The translations under genes were made by a program, and so were the position numbers. Below the pieces are notes generated by a model. That model was not told the DNA's origin. It saw only the letters and a program-made list of their open reading frames with translations, and ran no database searches. This document shows positions 45,850-59,300 of a stretch of DNA of 64,000 nucleotides, piece by piece (position 1 is the stretch's first letter; every line of letters begins with the position of its first letter). Where the stretch lies: NCBI RefSeq assembly GCF_933775445.1, contig NC_065876.1, positions 4,774,001 through 4,838,000 of the forward strand. The letters are read 5' to 3'. Source of the DNA: Argentina anserina (Eukaryota; Streptophyta; Magnoliopsida; Rosales; Rosaceae).

Positions 45850-48800
45850 ATGGAGGTGGAGCTGAAGGAGATGCTCAACGACCTCGAATCGCTGAAGAGT
45901 TCGCTCACCGATCCTTCTCTTACTGCTCCAATCGACAAGGTATGAATCATTTCTGATTCAATTAGGGATCCGGTACCGAAATTGAGCTTTACTTTGGGAT
46001 TTTCGTTTGCTTTGATCCGACTGCTTGATTTAGTCTTCATCCTAATTGTTCATCGTTAGATTCCATATGTTTCAGTAATATGTCTAATCATTTCTCGGTT
46101 TATGAATATGCATTTTAATATTCTACTGATTTTACTGTGCGAATGATTATACTCGCCTACTCTGTCAAATTATCAATGCAGACTTGATCTTAGTATATTT
46201 AGATTTTAGATTTGAGACTGTTCTTTTGTGTTGGTGCTTGTTGCTTGTGAAAAGTAAGGGAATGTCGATAGGATGATCAATTATGTGTTTGTTATGATGC
46301 TTTATTTATGATAAAGTTGAGTGAATGGTTACTAAGTAAGAGTAACAAGCTATGAATATCAGAAACTGATAAATTTACTGAAGTTTCTGGTGTAGAACTG
46401 ACTTTTTTTTTTTGTTGCAAATGTAATTTGTAGCTACAACTGCGTGTAGAACGTCTTACCAGTCTTGCAAAAACTGGACCTGTTCGTCGATCTAAAGTTC
46501 AGTTATTTATTTCATGCGGTTATTCTATAGTCATTGTGTATTATATTTGTTTAGGTGATGCTTGTATTGTTGTATTGGACATTGATGCGTTTACATGTTA
46601 TGGTGGCAGGATATGAGTGCTGAGGTGGTGGATAGCAATCCTTACAGCAGGCTTATGGCACTTCAGAGGATGGGCATAGTGAAAAACTATGAAAGAATAC
46701 GGGAATTCTCAGTTGCCATAGTTGTATGTACTCATCTTTGCCATTGTTTCTTTTTTGTCAGTATAGAGTATTGACCAACACATAATTTGATCACATAACA
46801 CATGTAATTTCTGAATGCAGTTTATTTAACTTATCGGTCACACTTTAGTTATTTGACTGGTGACCTGTAATCCTCTTGAAATTTTGCAGGGAGTAGGTGG
46901 TATAGGAAGCGTAGCAGCTGAGATGCTAACAAGATGTGGTATTGGTCGCCTTCTGTTGTACGATTACGACAAAGTAGAGCTAGCTAACATGAATAGGTTA
47001 TTCTTTCGTCCAGAGCAGGTATTCATGCGTATTATGCTCATTTGTTATTCTTTCTTTTATGAAATTAATCTTTACTTCTCAATCTTTTTCTCCTTACCAG
47101 TATGGTCAACATAATATATGCTTCATAGGTTAGGTGCTTCTGCTTTTAGATTGTAACAAATCCCTCTGGCTGCTTTTGTGTTGCATTTTAGTTATGTACA
47201 CTGATGCATAGTTTGTATTCTAAGAATATGATGGTTGTTAATTTTCATTGAATTGTCATATATTTTCCTTTTCAGAGTGGTATGACAAAAACAGATGCTG
47301 CAGTACAGACCCTTTCGGACATAAATCCTGATGTTGTGCTTGAGGTTAGCATTTCTCAGGATCGTTTTTACCTATCTATACAGAACTTCATAACTGTTAA
47401 AAGGCATTCCATTTTTTCCTTCTAGTAGGGCGTCGATATTTACTTTATTTTTTAAACATGATAATAGCTATGGATCTTTGAAATTTTGATGCTTCAGTTA
47501 TACTACTATGCATAATATTTATGTTCTTTCCAATCTTATCAATTCACTTCATGTGTAGAGCTATACACTGAACATCACAACAGTGCAAGGTTTTGAAATC
47601 TTTACGTCCAGTTTGAAAGATAAATCGTTTCGCCCAAGTAAAGAAGGCAGTGGAGTAGACCTTGTGTTAAGCTGTGTTGATAATTACGAAGCTCGAATGG
47701 CTGTTAATCAGGCTTGCAATGAGTTGAATCAGACATGGATGGAGTCTGGTAAGCAAACTGGTTTCTATATTTTTAATTTTGAAATACCATGAGCGTAAGA
47801 TCTAAAGTAAAGGATCTAGTCCTGAATCCGAATCTTAGTTGTGAGATCAGATATAAACGGCTGTAATGGAGTGGTGAGAAGTGAGAACTGTGAGCTGCAT
47901 ATCAGTCATACATACTTATGATGTATATATGGTCTAACATGCTCTCACACCTTTGATGAAATACAAACACAAATGCTATATTTTCAATACCATTTTTGTT
48001 GTAGCTTACTAATGGCCTGGTGCACTTTACAATGAGAATTGACATAAAGAACATAATGGCAGGTGTCTCTGAGGATGCTGTTTCTGGTCATATTCAGTTG
48101 CTTATACCTGGTGAAACAGCTTGTTTTGCATGTGCCCCACCTTTGGTATGTTTCTTTGCATTTTTTTTTGTTGCGTTGTTTGAATTTTGATGATGTTGGG
48201 GGGTTCTGAATATATGAATGAGAAAGATGAAGAATTGAAAATCAGTCTTATTTGTATCATACATACATCTCTTTCTCAGGTTGTAGCATCTGGAATTGAT
48301 GAACGCACACTTAAGCGGGAAGGAGTTTGTGCTGCATCTTTACCTACCACTATGGTAAATAAATATCTCCTCCATTCTTAGTGTTTGCATTTGGGGTTTT
48401 ATTCAAATGTGCGCTGGTATTGGGGTAACCACTCAATCTTGCTGATGGTTCTTATTAATGAAAAGAAAAAGAAATCCTGACTTTCAGTTTGGCTGAGGAA
48501 TGAGCCTGACTTATGCAGGACGTGCAATACTATCTTGTTATTATTGTGACAATGGATTTCAATTGATATTATAGGGAGTTGTTGCTGGGCTACTAGTTCA
48601 AAATACACTCAAATACTTGCTGAGCTTTGGAAATGTCTCCCCATACTTGGTAAGTTGTATGTTAAACCTACCTACATATCTCTGTCTCTCTCTCTCTAGC
48701 CAAGATTTAATTCTTTCTCTTCCATGTCTGATGCAGGGATATAATTCTCTTAAAGACTTCTTCCCCACTATGGAAATGAGGCCAAATCCTCAGTGCTCAA

Positions 48801-49674
48801 ATTTTGCTTGTATGGAACGTCAGGTAAGAAACTCAGATGCAGCCTTGGTGTACCCAATTGTGGAACTGGTGATTACGTTTTACATTATCTGATTCAGTTA
48901 CTGATGCTATATATAATATAAACCATGCAGAAAGAATACTTGCTCGCCAAGCCGGCGAGGGATGCTGCAAGTAAAGCAAAGATGGAAGCCGAAGCATCAT
49001 CATCTGTAATAGAAGCTCCACTCCATCTCGATAACGAATGGGAAATAAGGTGCTTTTACTAATAATCACACTAGTGCTTTGGTGTTAATTATATAGATAA
49101 AAATCGGTACATTTGGCATACTATCTTACACTAAAGACAGCACAATTGTGAGGAAGAGCTATATGAGATGAAAGCTACTCATGGATATCATGCTGTGTAT
49201 TTATAGAATAAATTGTTAACGGCATCTTGTGTTGTATTTCAGCGTTGTTGATGATACAGAGCCAGATAGAATAGAGGCCAAAAGTTCAGGTAATTCATCC
49301 TTCGCTTTTCAACTTCTTACAAGAAGAAAGATTTCACCAATTGTTCAATATTTCCCCTGGCTCAAATGGTTCATTGGTACGAAACATGACTTCTTTGGAA
49401 GGATATTCTCCTTCAGAAAGTTAACATTTTTTGGATAACAAAGTAATCAAAGTTTTGATCTGCTCTTTCGGGAACCAATCAGTTACATTGTTTGTCGCCT
49501 CTTTTCTTCTGTTAATGGTCTTTTGGCATATTGTCTTCAGATACTCTTCCAGAAGGTCTTGTTAGGGAGCTTCCCACTGCTGATGACTTCCAAAAACCAG
49601 CTGCTGAAGCCACAGATTCTGCTTTTGATGACCTAGAAGAACTTCGGAAACAACTCGACGCCCTAAATTCTTAA
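45850..49674 (+). CDS. UBA5: Ubiquitin-like modifier-activating enzyme 5 (UFM1 E1), 424 aa, 13 exons
   Basis: Exons: 45850-45939, 46434-46496, 46610-46723, 46890-47018, 47276-47344, 47559-47748, 48063-48145, 48280-48354, 48575-48649, 48737-48823, 48931-49049, 49243-49289 and 49541-49674. The CDS of 1275 nt is in frame throughout. The Rossmann nucleotide loop [13 protein letters not shown] and [15 protein letters not shown] bind ATP. CFAC and CSNFAC are the paired zinc ligands. The catalytic Cys lies in [14 protein letters not shown]. The tail has the UFM1/ATG8-interacting EWEISVVDD segment and an acidic C-terminal helix ([13 protein letters not shown]) for binding UFC1. It activates UFM1 for conjugation (ribosome and ER quality control). 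All key residues are present, and the gene looks functional. Confidence 0.97.
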
Positions 49675-50111
49675 TACATCACACATGTCACCTTTGTTGA
49701 TGTAACCTATTGTAGCTTTCATTGTTTGTAGTCACCACCCTGAAGAGGGTGCAAATGAGGTAGATAATACCTAATTTCCATAGTTCGAAAAGTCTGTTTC
49801 CAACTGTTACATTCCCTGGGATCTTTACCATTTTCAAACACATACAACTTACAGACTTTACAGTCGAAAGTTCAAAACATCATTTCTTCTGTTATCTGCC
49901 ATCTTCTAAACCCCGTGTGGTTTCCTCACTCGAGAACTCTCCTTTTTAGTGTAAATACGCATACTCAATCTTATACCGTATATGACTCCGTATTTTTACA
50001 TCGTCCGACGTGGCGCGCGCCAACGGACCCTGCCGCTGCATAAACCAAACTAACCAATGGAAAAACCCTAATTCAAAACAAGAATCAACCTTTCAAAACT
50101 CCACGCTAGAA
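49675..50111. other. UBA5 3' UTR and RIO1 5' region
   Basis: No other gene. GC-rich CGACGTGGCGCGCG near 50006-50020 is close upstream of RIO1 and contains an ACGTGG-type core. Confidence 0.4.
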
Positions 50112-53100
50112 ATGGCCGCCGTTGAAGAGCAAAAATCAGAGAAACAAACTGAGGTGATTGCTGCCGAAGCTGAAGAAGAACAAGAAGAAGTAGTAGCAGA
50201 GGAGGAGGAAGAGGACTGGTCATCGGACTCCGACATCGGAGACGCACTGGACTATTTGGATTCCAAGGACGACGACGCAGTTGAAGGCGCCTTCACTATC
50301 AATTCGCGCCGCCCGAACGCCCACGGAGGCCTTCACTCTCGCCCTAACTCCTCCACTCTTCAGCCTCTCTCTAATCGCAACCAGAGATTCTCCACTCACA
50401 TCCGTGCTTCGCCTCTGGAGGTAAATATTGCAAAACCGAAACACAGTTCTCCGATTTACTGCGTGTGAAAGTTAATTTTGTTACAAGTCAGGTAATTTCT
50501 GATTGTAGGAATGGGAAGGGAGGCATGTGGGGATGTCCAACTCGGTGACGACTGCGATTAGGGAGAGTGTTAGGGACATGGCCACTGGAAGAACAAAGAC
50601 TACTGAGAAGGCCGATCGCGCTACTGTTGAGCAGGTGAATCAGGATGCATTGTTGTTCAATTGGTTTTTTCGAATCGTTTTATGAGTTTCCAACAATGTG
50701 GTTTAGTTTCTGATGATTTGGTTGGTTGTGTGATTTCGACAGGCTATTGATCCTAGAACTCGGATGGTGCTTTTCAAAATGCTGAATCGCGGTGTGTTCA
50801 AGGATATCAATGGCTGCATTTCTACTGGGAAAGAAGTATGTGTTTTTAGCTTCATTTGATCCATCATTTTTTCGTGATTTTTCTGAAATTGTTCGTATTG
50901 TGGAACTATTTTTCTTTTTGAACAGGCAAATGTCTATCATGCTACAAAAGCTGATGGTGGGGAACTGGCAATCAAAGTCTTCAAAACCTCTATTCTTGTT
51001 TTTAAGTAAGTTCACTTAAACTTTTAGCTCATTCCGATGCCTCGATGAAATTTTAGCAAATGTAGACTGTTGTAGTGCCCAATGCATACACATCCATGTA
51101 GGTTTCTGTTGCAATAAGTTGTGATGGGCCACGCCAAGAATGCTAATTGCTTCCCACATATTTTGCAATAATGTTTATCTTTCATAATCTACTTTTCATT
51201 CTGAGGTTTCTTCACTTTCTTGTGTACTTTTTCTCAAAAAATGTTGTCCTTTTGGTAGTAAGTTTGATAGAGGGGAGATATGATTTTAAATTTCTGAGCA
51301 GATTCAGTTTGTGTTTAGGGAATTATTTCCATGTGTTTTTCAGTACCTTTCACTTTGTCTCACTTGTTTTGCTGATGGACAACCTCAGGGACAGGGATAG
51401 ATATGTTCAAGGGGACTACCGGTTCAGACATGGATACTGCAAGCACAACCCTAGGAAAATGGTGAAGACATGGGCCGAGAAGGAAAAGAGGAATCTGATC
51501 AGGTTAGATTAAGATACGGGTTCATTTAGTAACTTTACTTACAGGCAGCGGCTATATAACCTTCACAAGACTGCACCTCTCCCTGTAAAATATGTGTACA
51601 TTGCTTTTAGCCGGAACTTGTTGGAATTTTCTTCCATCGCCTCTAAGTTTATGATTTTATTCTTAAACTGGTTTTTAAATTGATCTGTGATGGTTGGTTA
51701 AAATGCAGGCTAAAGGCTGAAGGAATTAGGTGCCCTGAAGTAGGTCCTTTAAGACTTCATGTTCTGGTGATGGAATTCATAGGTATTCTGTGGTGCCTAC
51801 TTTGAATGTTAAATTGTTCTATGTATTGTGGCAAGTTCAAGTGGTTGTCATTCTTTTATTGAGCCTAGGCTTTGCAATACATACTTTTAACAATATTCTG
51901 TTGGACTACTCCTTGACTGTTATATTATATTACAGGTAAGGATGGTTGGGCAGCGCCACGCCTAAAGGATGCTGCATTATCACTTGACAAGCTACGAGAA
52001 GGTTATATGGAGGTGGGCTCATATCTTTGTACACATGCCCTGATAATTGTATTTATAGGTTTTACAATTGATACTTCTTCAAGTTTCTGGAATATAGTCG
52101 TTGATATGTTTTAATCCAGATGGTCATTGCTATGCGAACATTGTACCAGAAGTGCAAACTGGTGCATGGAGATCTCAGTGAATACAACATACTTTATTTT
52201 GAGGTGAGTATTGCAATTAACCACCCTAAAGTTCAAACTCATTTCGGAATTTTATTTATTTCTTCCCTTGTTCGCAGGGCCACTTGTATATTATTGATGT
52301 TTCTCAATCAGTGGATCTGGACCACCCTCATGCCCTTGATTTTCTCCGTGAAGATTGCGTCCATGTATCTGTAAGTTCTTCTCACTGAATACGCTGGGTG
52401 TAGTTTTTCATTGTTGGGAAGTAGCATGCTATGCGTTCAGAATTTCAGATTGATGAGCTTATCAAAGCATTTGGTGGTACACAGGATTTCTTTAAAAAAC
52501 ACGGTGTTGCTGTCATGACAATTCGAGAGCTCTTTGACTTTATAGTGGATCCATGTATTGCTGATGATGATATAGACAGTTACCTGGAGAAGGTTCGCTT
52601 CCTTCTTTTAACTCCTAAGTATGAATCCTTGGGCTCCTATTAGCTAGTATATCACAAATCCCTGTTTGACTTCAGGTACAACAAAAGATCATGGCAAGAG
52701 GAGATATGACAGTGGAGGAGGAAATTGCAGACGCTGTATTTGTGCAGGTGATGATATCTGCATTAGTGAAGCAGTTCCTTGTATCTTTCAACATGATTGC
52801 ATTTTGTTGTAATTGGCAGCCAAAAGTTTAGTATATTCACTTGTTCTTTTCTTTTCTCCCTCTTATTTCAGTCATACATTCCAAAGACGCTAGATAATGT
52901 GAAGAATGCTGAGGCCGATGTGATACGATTAACTAGTGGTGAGGACACTGGAGACATGTACTACAAAACCATTACAGGATTAAAGGAAGCTCTTCCGAAA
53001 GGCGAACCGTCTGCACCAGAGGAAGATCAGCAACATACTGCTGATGCCCCACGAGAGTCCCCAGTCGATCTGGTTCGCGATCCTGAAGCTCCTGAGACTG

Positions 53101-53315
53101 AGTCAGACTCTGATACAGATGAAGAAGGCTCAAGTGATTCGGATGGGAACTCCCCTTCAAAATTCAAGGCACAGGATCCTTTCGATAAGAAAGCTGCTAG
53201 AAAAGAGAGCAAGAAGAAAGTGAAAGAAGAGAAGAGGGAAGCTCGGAAAACTAAAGTACCGAAGGCTGATAAGAAGAGAAAGAAAAAGATAGCCAAAGCC
53301 CACAAGACTAGGTAG
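50112..53315 (+). CDS. RIO1: Atypical Ser/Thr protein kinase RIO1, 557 aa, 12 exons
   Basis: Exons: 50112-50420, 50509-50634, 50743-50835, 50926-51005, 51389-51502, 51709-51782, 51936-52012, 52120-52203, 52278-52370, 52485-52592, 52676-52747 and 52872-53315 (1674 nt). The acidic N-terminus is followed by the RIO domain: nucleotide loop STGKEANVYHA, invariant Lys in LAIKVFKTS, the flexible-loop segment [17 protein letters not shown] typical of RIO1, catalytic [10 protein letters not shown] and metal-binding IIDVSQSVD. The C-terminus is acidic then Lys-rich, as in RIO1 of other eukaryotes. RIO1 acts late in 40S maturation, in 18S rRNA end processing and release of trans-acting factors. All catalytic motifs are intact. 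Intron 10 uses GTTCGC, an uncommon but GT donor. Confidence 0.97.
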
Positions 53316-53649
53316 CTGATATACTTAGCCACATTACAACATGTATTCATTTACATAGTTCAAAGTTTTGAAATTTTGCCTATCACCTGTACCATTTAAC
53401 AAAATTGATCTTAGCTGGTTTAAAATTATGATGTTTGGTGGATTTGTTGTTTTCAGCAAATCAATTTTTTATTTGCTAACAACAGAAAATATTTGATTAC
53501 AGAAAGGAAACTAAAAAAACAGTAAATGAAAAATAGCAACTCCCGGACGGCGTCGTTTAGCTTTTAACTTCGATGCTTAAAATGCTAAAGCAAGCAAAGA
53601 AAATAAAAATAAAAAACAGTGTTCTTCTACTTCTTCGCGGGACGCAAAA
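53316..53649. other. Spacer between RIO1 and the next gene
   Basis: AT-rich 3' flank and short promoter; nothing else seen. Confidence 0.4.
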
Positions 53650-55471
53650 ATGTCGAGCCCTGCAGACGAAACCCTAGCAGAAGCAGCAGACGAAACCCTA
53701 GAAGAACAAGCAGCAGGTTCTGAAGAAGAAGAAGACGAAGCAGAGCAGAAAGTCTCGGATACCGAAAACAGCGAGCAATCGGAAGAATGGGAGACGATGG
53801 CTCGAGCTTGGGTCTCCTCTTTCCCGGAGGCCAGAGCTGTGTCCATGGACGAAGTCGAGGCCTGGATCGACTCCAACTTCGATCTCATTCCCGAAGGCAT
53901 CAAATCTATGCCTCGCGCTGACGTCTGCCAACGCCTCATGGCTATCCAGAACTGCATGAGGTCGGCCAATCAGGTATAAATTGCATTTCTATTAGGTTTG
54001 ATAAGGTTGGATTATATTGTAATTAAGCTAATTGAAGTTTAGAGTTGTGGAGGTAATGACTTTAGAGTAGTGTTGGAGTCAAGTGAAGCAAGTGAAAGTG
54101 TTTGAGGTTAGGAATCAACAAGGAAAAGGAAAGGTTCTAGTGTTTTAAGTAGGATTAGGATTCAAAATGTGTTCTAGATTGGTTTCCGATTTAGGTTGAT
54201 GATATTTTTGTATGATGGTTTTTTTTTTTTGATGATATTGCTATAATACTATTTGACAAAACTAGGAGAAACAAGAGGACCAAGGTGAGATATCACATGC
54301 TCGATTTCAACGCACTGATCAGTGGAGACCGGTTTATATATGGTTAGAGTCTTTGAATAGGGACGACGTTGTGAAATCCAAAGATATAAATGAGTGGCTA
54401 ACTTGTAACCCGAGAATCCAAGAGTACTTGTGCTCTAGGCATACTCGGTATCATTTGATGCACTACATCAAGAAATGCCATATGAAGATACTCAAGAGGC
54501 GGGAGAGGAAGAAGGTATTCAATACTTCTTGTGTTAGCCCCAGTAGCCTAGAATTTTTCAAGAATCTGTCTGAAGATTTCGATGCTTCACATGTACTGAT
54601 AACATCTATTCATTAAGAGAGGCTAATTTGTGGTGGTAGTTGTGGCCTCAATCATTAATTATAATTTTTTTGAACTTGAAAGGTGTTTTTGTAAATTTCA
54701 TATCAGCGATCTATTCTCTAGATGGTAATGATATGAGTATATGGTTCAGTTGTTTGTTGAGTTTATATATAAAGCTACTTGCTCTTGTTGAACAGGGTGT
54801 CCAGCCATCAGATACACCAGCGTCTCTGAAGGTTCACAATGATGTGGCAATGAAACAAAAAGCTCCACTGCCTTGTAAGGACCATTTATATTTATAAAGT
54901 TATTTTACACATTTTAGCGAATATTTTTGTATAATGGCTACTGCAACTGGAAGGGCTTCATTCTTTTTCTTTTGGTGGCTGCACTATAAAGAACAGAGCC
55001 TTGACCTTAAATGGACAGCAAATGGAAAGCCCAGGATTAATAGCACACATTCATGTAATTTTCACTTATTTTTATCCTTTTGACTTGGTTTTATTGTTTT
55101 CATCTTCTATAGGCACTACTTTAGTCAATGTACCTCAAGACAGTGATCTATATATGATGAAGCGAAAGGAAGCGCTTGAGAAATTTCAGATGTAGGTGGA
55201 CAATGGATTTTGTGTGCTTCATTGTGTGCATAAGACCTTATGTTTCTGTTCACTTACTGACTACGTATTGGTGGTTTCAGCTTAGTGGAGCTGGAGAAGC
55301 TGCTTGCCCCTACTTTCTTAAAGCGTGGAGATGGAAACAGGTGAAAGAATTCCGAAGCACTAATGTCTGTTGCCCTGCCCAGCATTTTTCTGATTCTGTA
55401 ATCTAGTAAGGGCTCCAGCTAAAAACAACATTTTTCCATCTGTAAAGCAAGCTATAAAAGAGCTGGGTTAA
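53650..55471 (+). CDS. Uncharacterised acidic plant protein, 283 aa, six exons
   Basis: Exons: 53650-53973, 54266-54514, 54796-54874, 55113-55191, 55281-55340 and 55411-55471. The total is 852 nt and every junction is in phase with GT-AG ends, which argues for a real gene. The N-terminus is strongly acidic (Glu-rich to residue about 48). It is followed by a compact region (WETMARAWVSSFPEARAVSM, EVEAWIDSNFDLIPEGI, DVCQRLMAIQNCM), then RFQRTDQWRPVYIWLESLN and KDINEWLTCNPRIQEYLCSRH. The C-terminus is MMKRKEALEKFQILVELEKL... ending IKELG. Repeated EVExWI/DINEWL segments suggest two related helical modules. I recognise no named family. Nuclear or cytosolic location is likely, with no signal peptide or membrane span. 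Confidence 0.75.
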
Positions 55472-56392
55472 ATTATCTTCCTTCTCTTAGTTTCTTTGAG
55501 TGAAGGCTCTGCCATTTTAACCCTCCTAAAGTTGACTATGAGACACCCGAGAAGCCACGACTGATGCGAACATGAAATAGAGTTAGTAGGGCTGGAGTTG
55601 GTCCCAATTCATAGGCTGTTGTAGAACATGGTCCCTGAAACTCTGAAAGTTATAAAACCCCATTTGATTCATAGTATGATTGATTTAGTCAATGTCTTTT
55701 TTCACAAACTCAAAATGACATGTTTGGACCAAAGCTTATGCCCAAGTATGCTTAGGGACGACTCTCAAATGGGTACGCCAGTGTTCACATTTCGTGTGCT
55801 TATACTAATTTGGATACGCAAAAACACCATTTGGTAGATCATTGCTAGCTTATACTGCAAGGTTATATACTATGACTGAGTAAGAAGTTTGGTATAAATT
55901 TTGTCACGTAAGCTCTAAAGGGAGTAAAGGCAATCAATGGGCGTATGACTATGTTTATAGAATAATATAAAACTTTGGATCAGAAATAAGGAAGAAAGTT
56001 TAGGATACAACTTCTTGGAAGATTGCCTCAAATACAATATTGGGGATATATTGGCACTTGTGTATTTGAGTATCTTACTTGGTACAAGGCTCAACAAGAA
56101 AGTCAACAGCACACCATCTTAGGTCCATTCTTTTGTTCACTTTTAATGAAGGAACTTATCCAGAAGCATCAATATGAAGAAGCAATACGTAAACTTCTGA
56201 TCCCCATGGAAAGAAGTATTCCTCTTTGGTTTGAAAAAGAAAGAAGAAGCCGTGGACATTAGTATATTACACAAGTATGGAAGGGAGTTCTGGCTGAGAC
56301 AACAATGCTATAATCTTCATTGGGGATTGCTCAATTTTTGGACAGCGTCAAACTCATTAGGAGAATAGGAGCTAGCCTTCCACAAAGCACAA
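55472..56392. other. Spacer between the uncharacterised gene and PAP copy 1
   Basis: Contains an open frame at 56023-56262 with no recognisable domain. It is not called as a gene. Promoter and 5' UTR of the PAP gene lie at the right end. Confidence 0.35.
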
Positions 56393-59300
56393 ATGGAGGG
56401 CTCAAGCTTCTTGTCCCTGAAAGTTTCTCTGATACTGCTTTCCTGCTTGCTGCATTGCACAGTAGCTCATAGTCAGAACACACATGGAGGTGATGGGGTA
56501 CAACCACTTTCCAAGATTCAAATCCACAGAGCTGTTTATGAGCTTCATGAAAATGCTTCCCTCAAAGCATATCCTGCGCTTCTCGGTCTGAAGGTACGTG
56601 TAGCGCTTCCGCGACTTGATCTTTTCACTGTTAATTACTCAATATCCTGTTAGATGGAATAGTCAGCCAGCTATGATTTTTCTTTTTCTTTCTTTTTTGA
56701 TGATTTTGGGCACTTTATGTCCAGGGGGAAGATTCTGAGTGGGTAACTGTGAAAGTTGATAGTCCTAATCCTTCTGGAGATGACTGGTTGGCAGTTTTTT
56801 CACCTGCAAATTTTAAGTAATGTTCTAACCTTTTTAGTAAGTGCATTGCTTTGATAAATACAATCCAATATCATAAAACTGTATTCGATCGATCATGGCA
56901 GCTCATCGACTTGTCCATCTACAGACTCCAGACAACAGGCTCCATACATATGCTCAGCTCCCATAAAGGTGTGTATTATTGCTGATTCATCTATCTTCCA
57001 ATTGATAAAAATTGTAGCTGTTAATATGCTCTACGAACTATTAGACTAAATTTTGTTGCTTTCATTTCAGTACATGTTTGCCAATGATTCCAGTGCTGAT
57101 TATACAAATACCGGCAAAGGATTATTCAAACTTCAACTGATCAATCAGAGAGAAGATTTTTCATTCGCATTGTTCTCAGGCGGCCTATCAAATGTACATT
57201 CATCTTTCTTCTCTTTCAGCTCAGTGGTTGCTGTTTGAAATACTATTATTCAGTTTAACAGTGTGTATGTGTGTGTGGTCTTAAGAAAGGCCTTTAAACA
57301 TTTTCTGAGTATATAATTTCATGACTGCAGCCAAAATTGGTGGCAGTTTCTAATGCTGTAAGTTTCCTGAATCCCAAGGCACCCCTTTACCCACGTCTTG
57401 CTCAAGGAAAGCAATGGGATGAAGTAAGTACATACATATGATTCATTACTTTTGTCGATTTCTGGAGTCCAGATTGAATTCATTATTGTTGAGGCTAACA
57501 ACTCAAGTAAGAAAAAAATGTAATGGATGATAATGGGTAAGAATACATAGGCAACAATTAAGTTTCTTATGTGTTCTAATTCTCTTATGCAGATGACAGT
57601 AACCTGGACAAGTGGCTATAACATTGATGAAGCTGTACCTTTTGTTGAATGGGGTCTAAAGGGAGAGGCTCAAACCCGATCGCCTGCAGGAACATTAACT
57701 TTTACTCGAGAGACCATGTGCGGTATGGATCATATGATCAGTCTAATTTAACCACATAAATTTCAGATAAAGAACTTTTATAACAGAGTTTTTCTTGTAA
57801 TGCAGGTCCACCAGCACGAACTGTTGGCTGGCGAGATCCTGGTTTCATCCACACTAGTTTCTTAAAAGACCTTTGGCCAAATTCATTGTATATATGCAGC
57901 TTTGATAAACATATTTGATTTCTTAAAATGAGCTGTACGTACATAAAGGGATATCTGTTTTGTACTTATGGCTGTATGCTGGTTGTATATGCAGGTACAC
58001 TTACAAGCTCGGTCATAGGTCATCTAATGGTTCCTATATTTGGAGCAAGTCTTACTCTTTCAAGTCATCACCATATCCTGGCCAGGACTCATTACAGCGG
58101 GTAGTTATATTTGGAGACATGGGAAAGGTAACTTTTAAGATATCAAACTTGGTTGAAATTTTTGGCTGCAGTTTTTTTCCGCAACTAGCTGTCGACATGT
58201 TATGTTCATGCAATTTGAGATTGTATTTCTGCCACAAATTTCAGGCTGAGCGCGATGGTTCAAATGAATACAGTAATTATCAGCCGGGTTCACTCAATAC
58301 CACTGATCAACTTATCAAAGACCTAAATAACATTGACATAGTTTTCCACATTGGAGACATTTCATATGCCAATGGATACATCTCACAGTGGGACCAGTTC
58401 ACATCACAGGTCGAACCCATAGCATCAACAGTACCATATATGATTGCAAGGTATGTAAACTTGTCTTTGTTGATGAGAACGAATACATGTGTTTTACATT
58501 ATAAGTGAAATTGTCTCTAAAACTTTTAAAAAAATGCTCCAACAATGGCAATCATGAAAGGGATACACCAGGGACTGGATCCTTCTATAATGGTAATGAC
58601 GCAGGTGGTGAATGTGGTGTGCTAGCTGAGACTATGTTTTATGTTCCTGCTGAGAACCGAGCTAAGTTCTGGTAAATAATTTGTACATTTTCTTATAACT
58701 GATAAGATCAGTGACTTCATATGAGTTGATATATGATTTACGTTATTTTTAAGGAGAACAGAGAACTGCACAAATCAGCCATTCTGTGGGCTAGTTTGAA
58801 ACATATTGGGTTTCTGGGCTCTTGTACACTAAGTATCCTACTACATATCTTAATCCCCATATAGAAATATACTGAAATTGTGATGTTTACAGGTACTCAA
58901 CAGATTATGGCATGTTCCACTTCTGTGTAGCTGACACTGAACATGACTGGAGGGAAGGAACTGAGCAGTACAAATTTATTGAGAAATGCCTTGCATCAGT
59001 TGACAGGCAGAAACAGCCTTGGCTGATATTCGTTGCTCATCGTGTTCTTGGTTATTCCTCTGAATTATATTATGGGTTGGATGGTTCGTTTGAAGAGCCA
59101 ATGGGTAGGGAAAGCCTGCAAAAGCTGTGGCAAAAGTACAAGGTGGACATTGCTTTCTATGGCCATGTCCATAACTACGAAAGAATATGCCCCATTTACC
59201 AGGTATGCGAAACACACTGGCATTTACTGTGAAACTGCAATGCTCTCGGATTTTCAACAAACACTTATTTGCCTCATGCATGAATATTCAACTTTTCTGC

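Noticed and set aside
54992..55054. Extra exon in the uncharacterised gene
   Set aside because: The only phase-compatible acceptor creates an immediate TAA at the junction, whereas joining 54874 directly to 55113 keeps the frame.
56023..56262. 79-codon ORF between the uncharacterised gene and PAP copy 1
   Set aside because: No start context, splice partner or domain was recognised; it may be chance or remnant coding.
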